A stretch of 64,000 nucleotides of DNA from an uncultured Blastocatellia bacterium (GTDB lineage Bacteria; Acidobacteriota; Blastocatellia; Pyrinomonadales; Pyrinomonadaceae). Shown piece by piece: positions 8,386 to 16,465 of this stretch (position 1 is its first letter; every line of letters begins with the position of its first letter). Under the pieces are notes generated by a model. The model had not been told where the DNA came from. It saw only the letters and a program-made list of their open reading frames with translations, and did not search any database. The position numbers were made by a program, and so were the translations under genes. The stretch is taken from the NCBI GenBank assembly GCA_946480785.1, contig CAMLLD010000015.1, positions 1 through 64,000 on the forward strand. The letters are read 5' to 3'.

Positions 8386-9384
8386 TCAAGCCTCGTTGCC
8401 GTTTGCCTTGCGCGCCTCGCGATACCAGCGATGGCCCGAAGCATACTCGCGATCGGTCGGACGCAAACGCGACAACGAACGGTTCGGATCGATATGCGCA
8501 CACGCGACATGAATCGCATTGATCGCCGCCATCGGCGCAACATACGAATTCAGAATCGACGGACTCGCCACCGGCGTCATCAGATACCCATCACAGAAAC
8601 GCGCAATCGGTGAAGTATTACTATCCGTGATCCCAAACGTCGGCACGCCGTGTTTGCGCGCGTGCTGGACCGCCTCGACCGTGTCTCGCAAGCACTGACC
8701 AAAACTGATCGCGATCAAAACGTCTTTCGCCGTCAACACCTCAACCTTGTATTGCAGATTACCGCTGCTCCCAATCGGGGCCTCAGCGTCGAACCCGAGC
8801 GCGAGCAGTCCATAAGCGAGGTAGTACGAAAGCGAGGCGGCGAAATCGAGACCCACAACCAACACGTGACGCGAACGTTTGATAGTCCGCGCCAACTCGA
8901 TCACTTTCTGCTTCTCGATATTGGCGTTGAGGTTGTTGAGATTCTCCAGCGCTTTGTCGAACGCCTGGCCCACATGATCGGCAACGCTGCGCTTCTCGCG
9001 CGTCGCCGCTTTCAGCACCGTGTAAGGCGTGATGCGCGCGACGAAGTGCTGCCGCAGATCGGACGCAAAGTCAGCGAATGTTTTGTAACCAAGAACTTGT
9101 GTCGTGCGAAGAATCGTCGTGGCATCGACGCGATAACGTTTCGCCATCTCGCGCGACGAGAGGAAGCAGGTCTCATCGGCAGAGTCGAGGATCGCGTGCA
9201 CGAGTCGCTGGCGTCGCGGGTTCAACTTCGTACGCGCCTTTGCAAAACGCGCGTCGAGCGCGGTGGGCGCCTCCTTGCCGTTCGCGCCTTCAAACGCAGC
9301 AAGCAGCGGCTTTCGGCGCGGTTTAGCAGGCTTCTTAACGCGGCGTATCGCAGCTTTCGACTTTGTTCGTTTCGCGGTGCTCAC
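8386..9384 (-). CDS. MurR/RpiR-family transcriptional regulator (HTH + SIS)
   Basis: About 332 residues. After a basic N-terminal tail (STAKRTKSKAAIRRVKKPAK) comes the RpiR helix-turn-helix (LNPRRQRLVHAILD through SSREMAKRYRVDATTILRTTQVLG). A SIS sugar-phosphate-binding domain follows, with VLVVGLDFAASLSYYLAYGL and a GQCLRDTVEAVQHARKHGVPTFGITDS core. I chose the GTG at 9384 because the longer frame would run into the divergently transcribed GNAT gene and its first 67 residues look non-genic. This family senses amino-sugar or sugar phosphates, including N-acetylmuramate-6-phosphate. The neighbouring DdpX dipeptidase makes a cell-wall-recycling role plausible but unproven. Confidence 0.83.
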   Translation of the reverse strand: MSTAKRTKSKAAIRRVKKPAKPRRKPLLAAFEGANGKEAPTALDARFAKARTKLNPRRQRLVHAILDSADETCFLSSREMAKRYRVDATTILRTTQVLGYKTFADFASDLRQHFVARITPYTVLKAATREKRSVADHVGQAFDKALENLNNLNANIEKQKVIELARTIKRSRHVLVVGLDFAASLSYYLAYGLLALGFDAEAPIGSSGNLQYKVEVLTAKDVLIAISFGQCLRDTVEAVQHARKHGVPTFGITDSNTSPIARFCDGYLMTPVASPSILNSYVAPMAAINAIHVACAHIDPNRSLSRLRPTDREYASGHRWYREARKANGNEA

Positions 9385-9451
9385 GTTGAGTAAGATAGTC
9401 GAGGTCCATGTCGAATCCAACCCAAAATCGTGCGAGCGTGTGGTAATCTGA

Positions 9452-10207
9452 ATGCCCGTGTCCAGCGCGACAGAAACGTCAAACATTTCCATTCGCCCGG
9501 TCGAGACTTTCGCGGAGTTGCGCGCAGTCGAGGAACTGCAAAAAGAAGTTTGGGGCGTTCCCGATCTCGACGTCGTTCCGCTCACGCATCTCGTCGCGGT
9601 GCAAGCAGCCGGCGGCGTGCTGCTCGGCGCTTTCGATCGCCAAACGCTGGTCGGGTTTGTTTACGGTTTCGTGGCCCAGGAAGACGGCGAGATTGCGCAT
9701 CATTCGCACATGCTTGCCGTGAAGACCGCTTACCGCAACTTCAATCTTGGTTACAAACTAAAGCTCGCGCAACGCGAAGCGGTGCTGGCCCAGGGCATCA
9801 ACCTGATCACCTGGACTTTCGATCCGTTGCAGAGTCTGAACGCCTATTTCAACTTCACGAAGCTGGGCGTGATCTCTGATCGCTACGTGATCAATTTCTA
9901 CGGCGAAGAAGCGACGAGCTTTCTGCACCAGACGGGGACCGATCGCTTTTGGGTGAAGTGGCTGCTGACGAGCGACCGCGTGGTCCAACGTCTCAAGGCG
10001 ACCAAGCCGGTGTTGGAAAATCCGTCTAACAAACTGCTGATCGAGATCCCGAGCGACATCAACGCGCTGCAACAGCAGAATCCCGAGCGCGCGCTTGAAT
10101 GGCGCGAGCGCACGCGACGTGAATTCATCGCAGCGATTGATGCCGGCTACATCGTGCGGGATTTTTATCGTGAAGGCGAAAAGGGGATCTACATTTTAGG
10201 CAAATGA
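9452..10207 (+). CDS. GNAT-superfamily acyltransferase (COG3375-like)
   Basis: A 251-residue protein whose first half is a GNAT fold: IRPVETFAELRAVEELQKEVWG, then LVGFVYGFV, HHSHMLAVKTAYRNFNLGYKLKLAQREAVLAQG (acyl-CoA pyrophosphate loop region) and WTFDPLQSLNAYFNFTKLG. The second half, ending with VRDFYREGEKGIYILGK, is specific to a predicted-acyltransferase family whose substrate is not established. The last four bases overlap the ddpX start (ATGA), so the two are translationally coupled. It diverges from the RpiR regulator across 67 bp that should hold both promoters. Confidence 0.78.
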   Translation: MPVSSATETSNISIRPVETFAELRAVEELQKEVWGVPDLDVVPLTHLVAVQAAGGVLLGAFDRQTLVGFVYGFVAQEDGEIAHHSHMLAVKTAYRNFNLGYKLKLAQREAVLAQGINLITWTFDPLQSLNAYFNFTKLGVISDRYVINFYGEEATSFLHQTGTDRFWVKWLLTSDRVVQRLKATKPVLENPSNKLLIEIPSDINALQQQNPERALEWRERTRREFIAAIDAGYIVRDFYREGEKGIYILGK

Positions 10208-11220
10208 AAAGCGCAATCAGACAAATCACTGTCGTCCTTCTCGTCGCGCTCGCCGCTTCGGCCGCGCAGATCAACGCAACGAAGCCCGCGCCTGCGCCAA
10301 CACGCTGGCTCGGATTGATCGGCGAGTACGGCCCCGACAACAACATCCTCTACGTTCTCGAAAAGGACGCGAAACTCCAGGCCTCGTTCAAACGCGCCGA
10401 GCCCGAACCACTGCAGGAGATCTCGCGCGATGTTTTCACGTTTGCCGCAGGTGGACCACACGCGAACCAGCGTCTCGTCTTCACGCGCGATCGACGCGGC
10501 CACGCAACCGCAGTCAAACTGGACACTGCCACGCTCGCGCGCCGCAATATCGAACCCGAAGCCGGCGCGAATCAACTGCGCGTTACACCCGTTCGTCCCG
10601 TCGCTGAACTGCTCAAGGAAGCGCTCACCGCACAACCACCCGCGGAAAGCGGAAACTTTCGTCAACCCGAACTCGTCGAATTAATCAAACTCGATCCAAC
10701 GATCCGTCTCGACGTTCGCTACGCAACCACAAACAACCTGTTCGGTTCAGTCTTCTACGCCGAGCCACGCGCGTTCATGCAGCGGTCCGCGGCTGAAGCC
10801 GTTGTGCGTGCCAGTCAAAAACTGAAACCGCTCGGTTACGGTTTGCTGGTCCATGACGCTTATCGCCCGTGGTACGTGACCAAAGTGTTTTGGGACGCCA
10901 CACCGAACGACAAAAAGATCTTCGTCGCCGATCCGAGCAAAGGCTCGCGTCACAATCGCGGCTGCGCCGTCGACATCACGCTTTATGATCTGAAAACGAA
11001 GAAGCCCATTGAGATGGTGAGCACCTACGACGAGACCACGGATCGCGCGTATCCGAATTATCCCGGGGGCACTTCCCTGCAACGCTGGCATCGCGATCTG
11101 CTGCGTGCCGCAATGAAAGCGGAAGGCTTCACGGTTTACGAAGCCGAGTGGTGGCACTTCGACTACAAAGACTGGCAGCAGTATCCAATTCTCAACATCC
11201 GTTTCGATCAGATCCATTAA
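10204..11220 (+). CDS. ddpX: Exported D-alanyl-D-alanine dipeptidase (VanX/DdpX family)
   Basis: A 338-residue protein. Signal peptide over residues 1-22, an extra beta-rich domain at about 33-115, then the M15D metallopeptidase domain at about 155-338. All catalytic elements are visible: Arg221 in DAYRPW, Zn ligands His250 and Asp257 in SRHNRGCAVDITL, catalytic Glu315 and Zn ligand His318 in EAEWWHF. The family cleaves D-Ala-D-Ala, releasing D-alanine from cell-wall precursors or turnover products. With a signal peptide it would act outside the cytoplasm, unlike VanX, favouring a recycling rather than vancomycin-resistance role. It overlaps the GNAT gene by 4 nt and the convergent ligase gene by 29 nt. 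Confidence 0.9.
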   Translation: MKSAIRQITVVLLVALAASAAQINATKPAPAPTRWLGLIGEYGPDNNILYVLEKDAKLQASFKRAEPEPLQEISRDVFTFAAGGPHANQRLVFTRDRRGHATAVKLDTATLARRNIEPEAGANQLRVTPVRPVAELLKEALTAQPPAESGNFRQPELVELIKLDPTIRLDVRYATTNNLFGSVFYAEPRAFMQRSAAEAVVRASQKLKPLGYGLLVHDAYRPWYVTKVFWDATPNDKKIFVADPSKGSRHNRGCAVDITLYDLKTKKPIEMVSTYDETTDRAYPNYPGGTSLQRWHRDLLRAAMKAEGFTVYEAEWWHFDYKDWQQYPILNIRFDQIH

Positions 11221-12061
11221 CTTTAGAAACGCCCAGCTCAACCACGCTTAGCAGACGCGGATGGCGCAGCTTGCCGTGGTTGGTCCACTCGATGAAGCCG
11301 ACACGCACTTCAATCTCCGGCCGCACCCAGTGTGCGCGCACGCGCGGCAACCCGACTGCTTTCGTAAACGGCGCTCTTGGTATTTCGAGTTGATCCAATC
11401 GTGCGCGCAGTTCGAGCAGCAGTTTCGTGTCGAAACCAGTGCCAATCCTTCCGGCGAAAACGAAGTCGTCGTCTTTGTAATAACCGACGAGCAGCGCGCC
11501 GAGGCCGACGCGTTTGCCCTGCGGATCCGTAAACCCGCCAACGATGAAGTTCTGCGCCAGCTCGCACTTCATCTTCAACCAATTGCGCGAGCGGCGATGC
11601 TCGTACGGCGAATCGCGCCGCTTCGCGATCACGCCTTCCCAGCCTTCACGCTCGGCACGTTCCCACGGCGACGAATCGATCACCGGTTCAACACGGCACA
11701 GTGGTCCAGTCAGCGGCAACTGCCGCAACATGTTAAGCCGTTCTTCGAGCGGCAACGGTCTCAAGTCGCGACCGTTGAGCCACATGATGTCGAAGACGTG
11801 ATAACTGACTTCACCGCCCGGCCACGTGACTTCACCATCCAGGATCAATTCATCGTGCGGCAGTTTTTCGATTGCGCCCGTAACAGCAGGCAGGTGCTGC
11901 GGCAAGTGATTGCGTGAGAACAACCGCACGTCCCCGCCCCGCTTGAACGCCAGCAAGCGAATGCCGTCGTACTTCCGTTCGAAGAGCCACTCCGGTCCGG
12001 TGAAACGCTCCTGCGTGAGCGTAGCCGCCATCGGTACGAACCATTCGGGAAAGCGAGACAC
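11192..12061 (-). CDS. ATP-dependent DNA ligase (LigD/LigC-type, stand-alone)
   Basis: A 289-residue protein with the ligase catalytic core only: adenylation motif I KYDGIR (Lys nucleophile), RLFSRNH, motif III-like DGEV, motif IV EGVIAKRRDSPYE and motif V NWLKMKC. An OB-fold domain follows, with ALLVGYY and VRVGFIEWTNHGKLRHPR. No polymerase or phosphoesterase domain of full LigD is attached. Family members seal nicks in repair, including Ku-dependent end joining; no ku gene is in the window. The start is a GTG; an in-frame ATG 30 nt downstream (MAATLTQERF) is an alternative. It converges with ddpX, with a 29-nt 3' overlap. Confidence 0.87.
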   Translation of the reverse strand: MSRFPEWFVPMAATLTQERFTGPEWLFERKYDGIRLLAFKRGGDVRLFSRNHLPQHLPAVTGAIEKLPHDELILDGEVTWPGGEVSYHVFDIMWLNGRDLRPLPLEERLNMLRQLPLTGPLCRVEPVIDSSPWERAEREGWEGVIAKRRDSPYEHRRSRNWLKMKCELAQNFIVGGFTDPQGKRVGLGALLVGYYKDDDFVFAGRIGTGFDTKLLLELRARLDQLEIPRAPFTKAVGLPRVRAHWVRPEIEVRVGFIEWTNHGKLRHPRLLSVVELGVSKVNGSDRNGC

Positions 12062-12065
12062 AAAA

Positions 12066-12077
12066 CACAGATTACGC
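12066..12077. repeat. CACAGATTACGC intergenic repeat unit
   Basis: A single half of the dispersed element described at 31664-31704. It lies in the 30-bp gap between the ligase start and the FAD-oxidoreductase start. Another copy of the 10-bp core is at 17460-17469. Confidence 0.45.
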
Positions 12078-12091
12078 TATCTTCACTCCCG

Positions 12092-12780
12092 ATGAATACA
12101 CGCTTTAATCGACGCGAATTCCTGCGCGGCGTAGCGGCCACGAGCGCGCTCTTGATGACGAGGCGGCCATCACGCGCCTTCGCCGAGCCACGACGTTTCG
12201 CACCCGTGAAAGTCGCGCGCGATCGCGTCATTCGCGAAGTCGTAGGCTTGCGGCCGTATCGCGCGAGCGGCTTCGTCGTCGACGCAGAACGCTTCGGCAA
12301 CAAGCTGGTGGTCCATAACTACGGTCATGGTGGTGGTGGCGTCACACTCTCGTGGGGCACTGCCTCGCTCGCGGTCGATCTCGCGCGCAATTTTCTGACG
12401 ACCAGTCGCACGCGGCCGCAACATTTCGCCGTACTCGGTTGCGGCGTCAGCGGTCTGTCCACCGCGCGTCTGCTGCAACGCCGTTATCAAAGCGGTCCGG
12501 GCACCGTAACGATTTATGCGAAAGCTCTTCCGCCCGACACGACTTCAAACATCGCGGGCGCTTCGCGGTCGCCGACGTCCGTTTACGAACCCGGTCGCGT
12601 CACCGGCAAGTGGAATGATCAATTCCAACGCGCTTGCAGGATCTCGAATCGCGCGTTTCAACCATTCTCGGCGGCACGTGGGACCATGGCGACTGGTCAC
12701 TCGAGCCGAATGCGGATCAAGCGAACTACATCCTCGAAGCGCACACCGCGATCATGAAGAGCCTCACAGCGCCGGCTTAG
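12092..12780 (+). pseudogene. Tat-exported, circularly permuted FAD oxidoreductase (DAO-like), internally deleted
   Basis: The N-terminus has a twin-arginine signal (RREFLRG). Then comes a segment normally found at the C-terminus of D-amino-acid-oxidase-fold enzymes (VGLRPYRASGFVV, HNYGHGGGGVTLSWG). The FAD-binding Rossmann start (FAVLGCGVSGLSTARLL) and the TTSNIAGAS loop follow. The order is thus circularly permuted, a layout I believe is shared with related bacterial Tat-exported oxidoreductases. After about residue 190 the frame turns to low-complexity basic sequence and stops at 12757. The expected C-terminus (TILGGTWDHGDWSLEPN, HTAIMKSLTAPA) is present in the next frame and ends with TAG at 12780. 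Roughly 130-150 codons are missing, so this is a deletion plus frameshift. A TGGAAT/ATTCCA inverted repeat lies at 12611-12627, close to the junction. Confidence 0.8.
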
Positions 12781-14510
12781 TAACGCCAGCTCTTCAAGTC
12801 GGCGCCCGGCGGCGCGCTCTTCGTGATTCGCTCGACGATCTTCGGCGCGAAGAACTGGTGATAACGCAAACGAGAGATCGCGTTCGGCCGTGTGTGATCG
12901 CCGTTCCAGCAATGCTCCGCGCGTGGTTCGTAATCGACTTCGCCACCATACGCCGGGTCTTTCGTCGTCTTCAGAAACTCATCGACCAGATAGACTGCGT
13001 TGTTGAGAAAGTAGTTGTCAGCCTCGCCAACGTAGATGTGAATCTTGCCGGCGAGCTTTGGACCAAGCTTCGCCCAATCGCGTTTGAGGATGTAGCCGAG
13101 ATCGTAATGCTCGCGCCAATAATCCGCGACCGTATGATCGATCTTGCCGGTCAACTTGTCCCAGATCGGTTTGGGATAACCGTCGCTGCCAACCGGCGAG
13201 AAGACGGCTTGCCAGATGTCCCACTGACCGCCCGAGCGACTGTTCGTGCCGAGCGCGAGCTCCATGTGGTTCATGTCTTCCACCGTTGCGGACAACTCGC
13301 CGAGATAATTCCGTTTGCCCGGACGCAGCATGTGCTTCCACGGCGAGTCGGCGTAATAAGCGTTGTCGTGTTCGTAGATGTTGATGACTGTGTAGGCGCG
13401 GAAGTCGATCGGATCGGGGCACGCAGCCCAACTACCGTTGTATTCGTCGGGATAAAACATCTGCACCGCCAACGCTTCCCAACCGCCGGTCGAGCCGCCG
13501 TAAAGAAAGCGCGCCCAACCCTGACCGATGCCGCGGAAACGTTTCTCGATCTCGGGGATCAACTCGTAAGTGATCGCGTCGCCGTATGGACCAAGGTTCG
13601 CGGAGTTTACGGCGTAAGAGTCATCGTAATACGGATTCGCGTGCTGGATCTCGACGATGAGAAAGCGCGGGAAGTTTGGTCCGGTCCAGTCTTTGTAAAA
13701 CTGATACGCTTGCTCCTGGACGATGCGGTTGTAACCCTGGATCTTGAAACGCTCGCTGTAGTCGGGCTTGAGATTCGGATCGGGCGGCTGCTCGCGAAAG
13801 CCGTCGAAGTCGGCCGGAAAATGGCCGTGATAGATCACGAGCGGATACTTCGCTTCCGGATGTGAATCGAAGCCTTCAGGCAGCAGCACGTGCGCGCCGA
13901 GATACATCGGGCGGCCCCAAAACTTCGTCAACCGCTCGCTCTGAATCCTGATGTGCTTGATGTACTTCGTGTCTTTCGGCGGTTCGATGGGCGCAATCAC
14001 CTGGTCCAACACGAGCGCGATCGGAGTTTGACCGTCGAGACGCATTCGCTTCGGCGTGCTGTAGAGATTGCCGGGCGCGCTGTTCCACTGCTGGCCTTCA
14101 CCGCGATCCATCGGCAGCTTCACTGTATGTCCGTCGGCCCGTTTGAAAGTCTCGTAAACGTGCAGTAGCGCTTGCACGGTGTATTCGCCGGGCGGAATGT
14201 CCGCGAGACTGCGCCGTGGATAACCAAACGCACTCTGGTCCACGATCTTAGTTTCGCCGGGTTTCCAGCCATCGACATCGATGCCGAACACTTGCTGCGT
14301 GTTCAGATCTTCGTTGATCTGAAAGCGCGGTTCGCCTTCGGTGCCGGTCGAGATCAGCAGCAACAGACGGCCGTCGAGCGGTCCTTTGTTGAGTGTGGCG
14401 GGAAACGAGATCTGAAACTTCGCGGTGTTTGTGTTCTGGGCCACGGATTTATTACTCCCGAAAAGCGTCACGACCGCGACGAGAAACGCGAGATAGAATA
14501 TTCTGTTCAT
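12777..14510 (-). CDS. Secreted esterase-like alpha/beta hydrolase
   Basis: A 577-residue protein with a clean signal peptide (MNRIFYLAFLVAVVTLFGSNKSVAQ). An Ig-like N-terminal region of about 200 residues comes first (FQISFPATLNKGPLDGRLLLLIS, IPPGEYTVQALLHVYETF). The hydrolase domain carries an oxyanion-type YHGHFPADFDGF, then the nucleophile elbow YGGSTGGWEA near residue 345. A late acid/His region contains RAEHCWNGDH. It resembles putative esterases of unknown substrate that are frequent in Acidobacteria and Planctomycetes. It converges with the broken oxidoreductase; the last 4 bp overlap that gene's original stop codon. Confidence 0.78.
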   Translation of the reverse strand: MNRIFYLAFLVAVVTLFGSNKSVAQNTNTAKFQISFPATLNKGPLDGRLLLLISTGTEGEPRFQINEDLNTQQVFGIDVDGWKPGETKIVDQSAFGYPRRSLADIPPGEYTVQALLHVYETFKRADGHTVKLPMDRGEGQQWNSAPGNLYSTPKRMRLDGQTPIALVLDQVIAPIEPPKDTKYIKHIRIQSERLTKFWGRPMYLGAHVLLPEGFDSHPEAKYPLVIYHGHFPADFDGFREQPPDPNLKPDYSERFKIQGYNRIVQEQAYQFYKDWTGPNFPRFLIVEIQHANPYYDDSYAVNSANLGPYGDAITYELIPEIEKRFRGIGQGWARFLYGGSTGGWEALAVQMFYPDEYNGSWAACPDPIDFRAYTVINIYEHDNAYYADSPWKHMLRPGKRNYLGELSATVEDMNHMELALGTNSRSGGQWDIWQAVFSPVGSDGYPKPIWDKLTGKIDHTVADYWREHYDLGYILKRDWAKLGPKLAGKIHIYVGEADNYFLNNAVYLVDEFLKTTKDPAYGGEVDYEPRAEHCWNGDHTRPNAISRLRYHQFFAPKIVERITKSAPPGADLKSWRY

Positions 14511-14543
14511 AGCGAGCGTCTAATCTAGCAGGAACTCACAACG

Positions 14544-15638
14544 ATGAAAACACGACGATTGGCAACCATTGCCTTTTCTTTGTTACTGCCAAAGATCGCG
14601 CTGGCGTGTGGTTGCGATCCATACGCGCGCACTGGATTGCAGGCCTATCAGGATTCAGATTTGGTCGTTATTGCCCGTATGTTGTCAGTCGAAAACGCAA
14701 TTAAGCCCGAGCCTCGTGTGGGTGGCGACATAAGCGCCGCAACGATGGTTGTTGAGAAAGTTTATAAGGGGAACGTTCAGGTCGGTGAGCAGTTGAGATT
14801 TGCGCAAGGCGACGAAATACTCGGTTGCACGTGGTCATTCTACCGGGAGGAAGTCGGCGAGCGATTTCTGCTTTATCTTTTCACACCGGAGAAGCCGTCA
14901 GACCCGTTGTATATCCCGACCTGCAACAGATCCAAGGGCCTCGACGGCGCCCGGGAAGATCTGCTGTTTCTCGATCACCTGGAACAGCATCGCGGTAGCA
15001 CCCGTGTTTCAGGCGTCCTTCTCGCCGACGGTGATCTCGACGTCTCAGGCCGCAGGATCCGCATCAGCAGTCGAAGCAAGACATACGTCACGACCACGGA
15101 CAAAGAGGGGGTATACGAGATCTACAACCTCCCCGCCGGAAGATATGTAATCGAGCCTGAGTTGCCATTCGGGTGGAAGGTTGATGAGTTTTTGGCGACG
15201 AGGGAACCTACGCGCCCTTACGTGCATCGCCGTCCGTCGAACCGCCTTGCGTTCAGACTCCAACCACGAAAACACTTCAGTGCGGTTATAGAACTCCGGC
15301 TAAACAATCACGTCAGCGGAACGGTTGTAGACTCGAAGTCGCAGCCTTTGGCCTCGGTGTGCGTGTCACTCGTGCCCCTGAAGGATCAGAGCTTATTGGC
15401 CTGCAACGATTTCACCGACAAGAAAGGCCGATTCCAAATCGACTCGGTCGAGGCAGGCAGTTATTTGCTGATCTTCAATTATGAAAACAAACTGACGCGC
15501 GAGATGCCGTTTCCAAAGCTTTATTATCCCGGCGTAAGCGAACGCAAAGATGCTTCGACTATAGAGGTTAAGCACGGGCGGAGTTTGGATGGTCTGAACG
15601 TCGCAGTCACCCGCGATCCTACATTCGTCCCGGAATGA
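14544..15638 (+). CDS. Secreted protein with NTR/TIMP-like and carboxypeptidase-regulatory-like domains
   Basis: A 364-residue protein. Signal peptide (about 1-22) ends just before CGCDPYARTG, and the mature N-terminal Cys-x-Cys is characteristic of netrin/TIMP-like domains. DLVVIARMLSVE, TMVVEKVYKGNVQVGEQLRF and GERFLLYLF complete that domain (to about residue 135). Two carboxypeptidase-regulatory-like beta-sandwich repeats follow: GVLLADGDLDVSGRRIRI with KEGVYEIYNLPAGRYVIEPE, and GTVVDSKSQPLASVCVSLVP with GRFQIDSVEAGSYLLIF. No catalytic residues are seen; a structural or binding role is likely. Its stop overlaps the next start by 4 nt (ATGA). Confidence 0.75.
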   Translation: MKTRRLATIAFSLLLPKIALACGCDPYARTGLQAYQDSDLVVIARMLSVENAIKPEPRVGGDISAATMVVEKVYKGNVQVGEQLRFAQGDEILGCTWSFYREEVGERFLLYLFTPEKPSDPLYIPTCNRSKGLDGAREDLLFLDHLEQHRGSTRVSGVLLADGDLDVSGRRIRISSRSKTYVTTTDKEGVYEIYNLPAGRYVIEPELPFGWKVDEFLATREPTRPYVHRRPSNRLAFRLQPRKHFSAVIELRLNNHVSGTVVDSKSQPLASVCVSLVPLKDQSLLACNDFTDKKGRFQIDSVEAGSYLLIFNYENKLTREMPFPKLYYPGVSERKDASTIEVKHGRSLDGLNVAVTRDPTFVPE

Positions 15639-16459
15639 TTGAGCAGCTAAGACGTAAAGCCGCGCAGTGGGATGTCGCGATCGAGGAGACGCGCTACACG
15701 GAATCGTCAGTGCTAGGGTTTGGTGTGCGCGACGGCCGGCGCGTGGTGCTGAAGATCGCGAAGGGTGCAAACGATGAGGCGCGTTCAGGTGAGGTGCTGA
15801 GGGCGTTTGGTACCGCTGGAGTGGTACGAGTTTACGAAGCGGAACTCGGAGCCGTGTTGCTCGAGCGACTCGATCCGGGCGAGGAGTTAGTCGGTTTAGT
15901 TCGGCGAGGCGACGATGATGAGGCGACACGAATTCTTGCTGACGTGATCGTCCGACTCAGCGGCCATAACGCGCCGCCGGGAACAGTAACTGTTGCAGAC
16001 TGGAGCCGTGGTTTTGACTGGTACGTGCAAAGCGGCGACCAACAGGTTCCTTCCGAGCTGGTGCAGGACGCTCACAACATTTACCGCAATCTGGCGACCT
16101 CGCAACGCACAACGATGCTGCTGCACGGCGATCTGCAACACTACAACGTGCTCTACGATAACCAAGACCGCTGGGTCGCGATCGATCCGAAAGGCGTCGT
16201 GGGAGAGTTGGAGTACGAAGTCGGAGCTTTGCTGAGAAACCCCATGGAACTGCCGGAACTTTTCACGCAACGCGCGACCGTCGAACGCCGGCTGGAGATT
16301 CTCGCGAGCGTGTTGCCGTTGGACCGTTCGCGTGTGTTGCGTTGGTGCTTCGCGCAAGCGGTGTTGTCAGCGATCTGGGGTGTTGAAGATGGCTACACGA
16401 TCGAACGCAACCATTCAGGTCTCGCGCTCGCGCGAACAGTAAGATCGATGATCGACTGA
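15635..16459 (+). CDS. Aminoglycoside/small-molecule phosphotransferase, APH(6)-like
   Basis: A 274-residue kinase-fold protein of the size of streptomycin 6-kinases. Visible elements are the nucleotide-binding Lys in RRVVLKIAKG (Lys40), the catalytic loop LLHGDLQHYNVLY (Asp166, Asn171) and the metal-binding DPKG (Asp184), followed by GELEYEVGALLRNP. This set is characteristic of the APH(6)/hydroxyurea phosphotransferase group. Many chromosomal relatives do not confer resistance, so the substrate remains open. It overlaps the secreted NTR-like gene by 4 nt, an odd partnership for a cytoplasmic kinase. Confidence 0.82.
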   Translation: MIEQLRRKAAQWDVAIEETRYTESSVLGFGVRDGRRVVLKIAKGANDEARSGEVLRAFGTAGVVRVYEAELGAVLLERLDPGEELVGLVRRGDDDEATRILADVIVRLSGHNAPPGTVTVADWSRGFDWYVQSGDQQVPSELVQDAHNIYRNLATSQRTTMLLHGDLQHYNVLYDNQDRWVAIDPKGVVGELEYEVGALLRNPMELPELFTQRATVERRLEILASVLPLDRSRVLRWCFAQAVLSAIWGVEDGYTIERNHSGLALARTVRSMID

Positions 16460-16465
16460 ACTCCT

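Noticed and set aside
12611..12627. Inverted repeat TGGAAT/ATTCCA read as a mobile-element end
   Set aside because: No transposase, target duplication or second end is present; it is listed only as a feature of the deletion junction.
12516..13865. Long plus-strand open frame (449 codons) opposite the secreted esterase
   Set aside because: It is antisense to a gene with signal peptide and catalytic motifs, has arginine/valine-rich composition typical of the complement of GC-rich coding DNA, and shows no domain.
15635..16459. Acquired streptomycin-resistance determinant
   Set aside because: Composition matches neighbours, no mobile element is near, and the gene is coupled to a chromosomal secreted-protein gene; an intrinsic kinase of unknown substrate is more likely.
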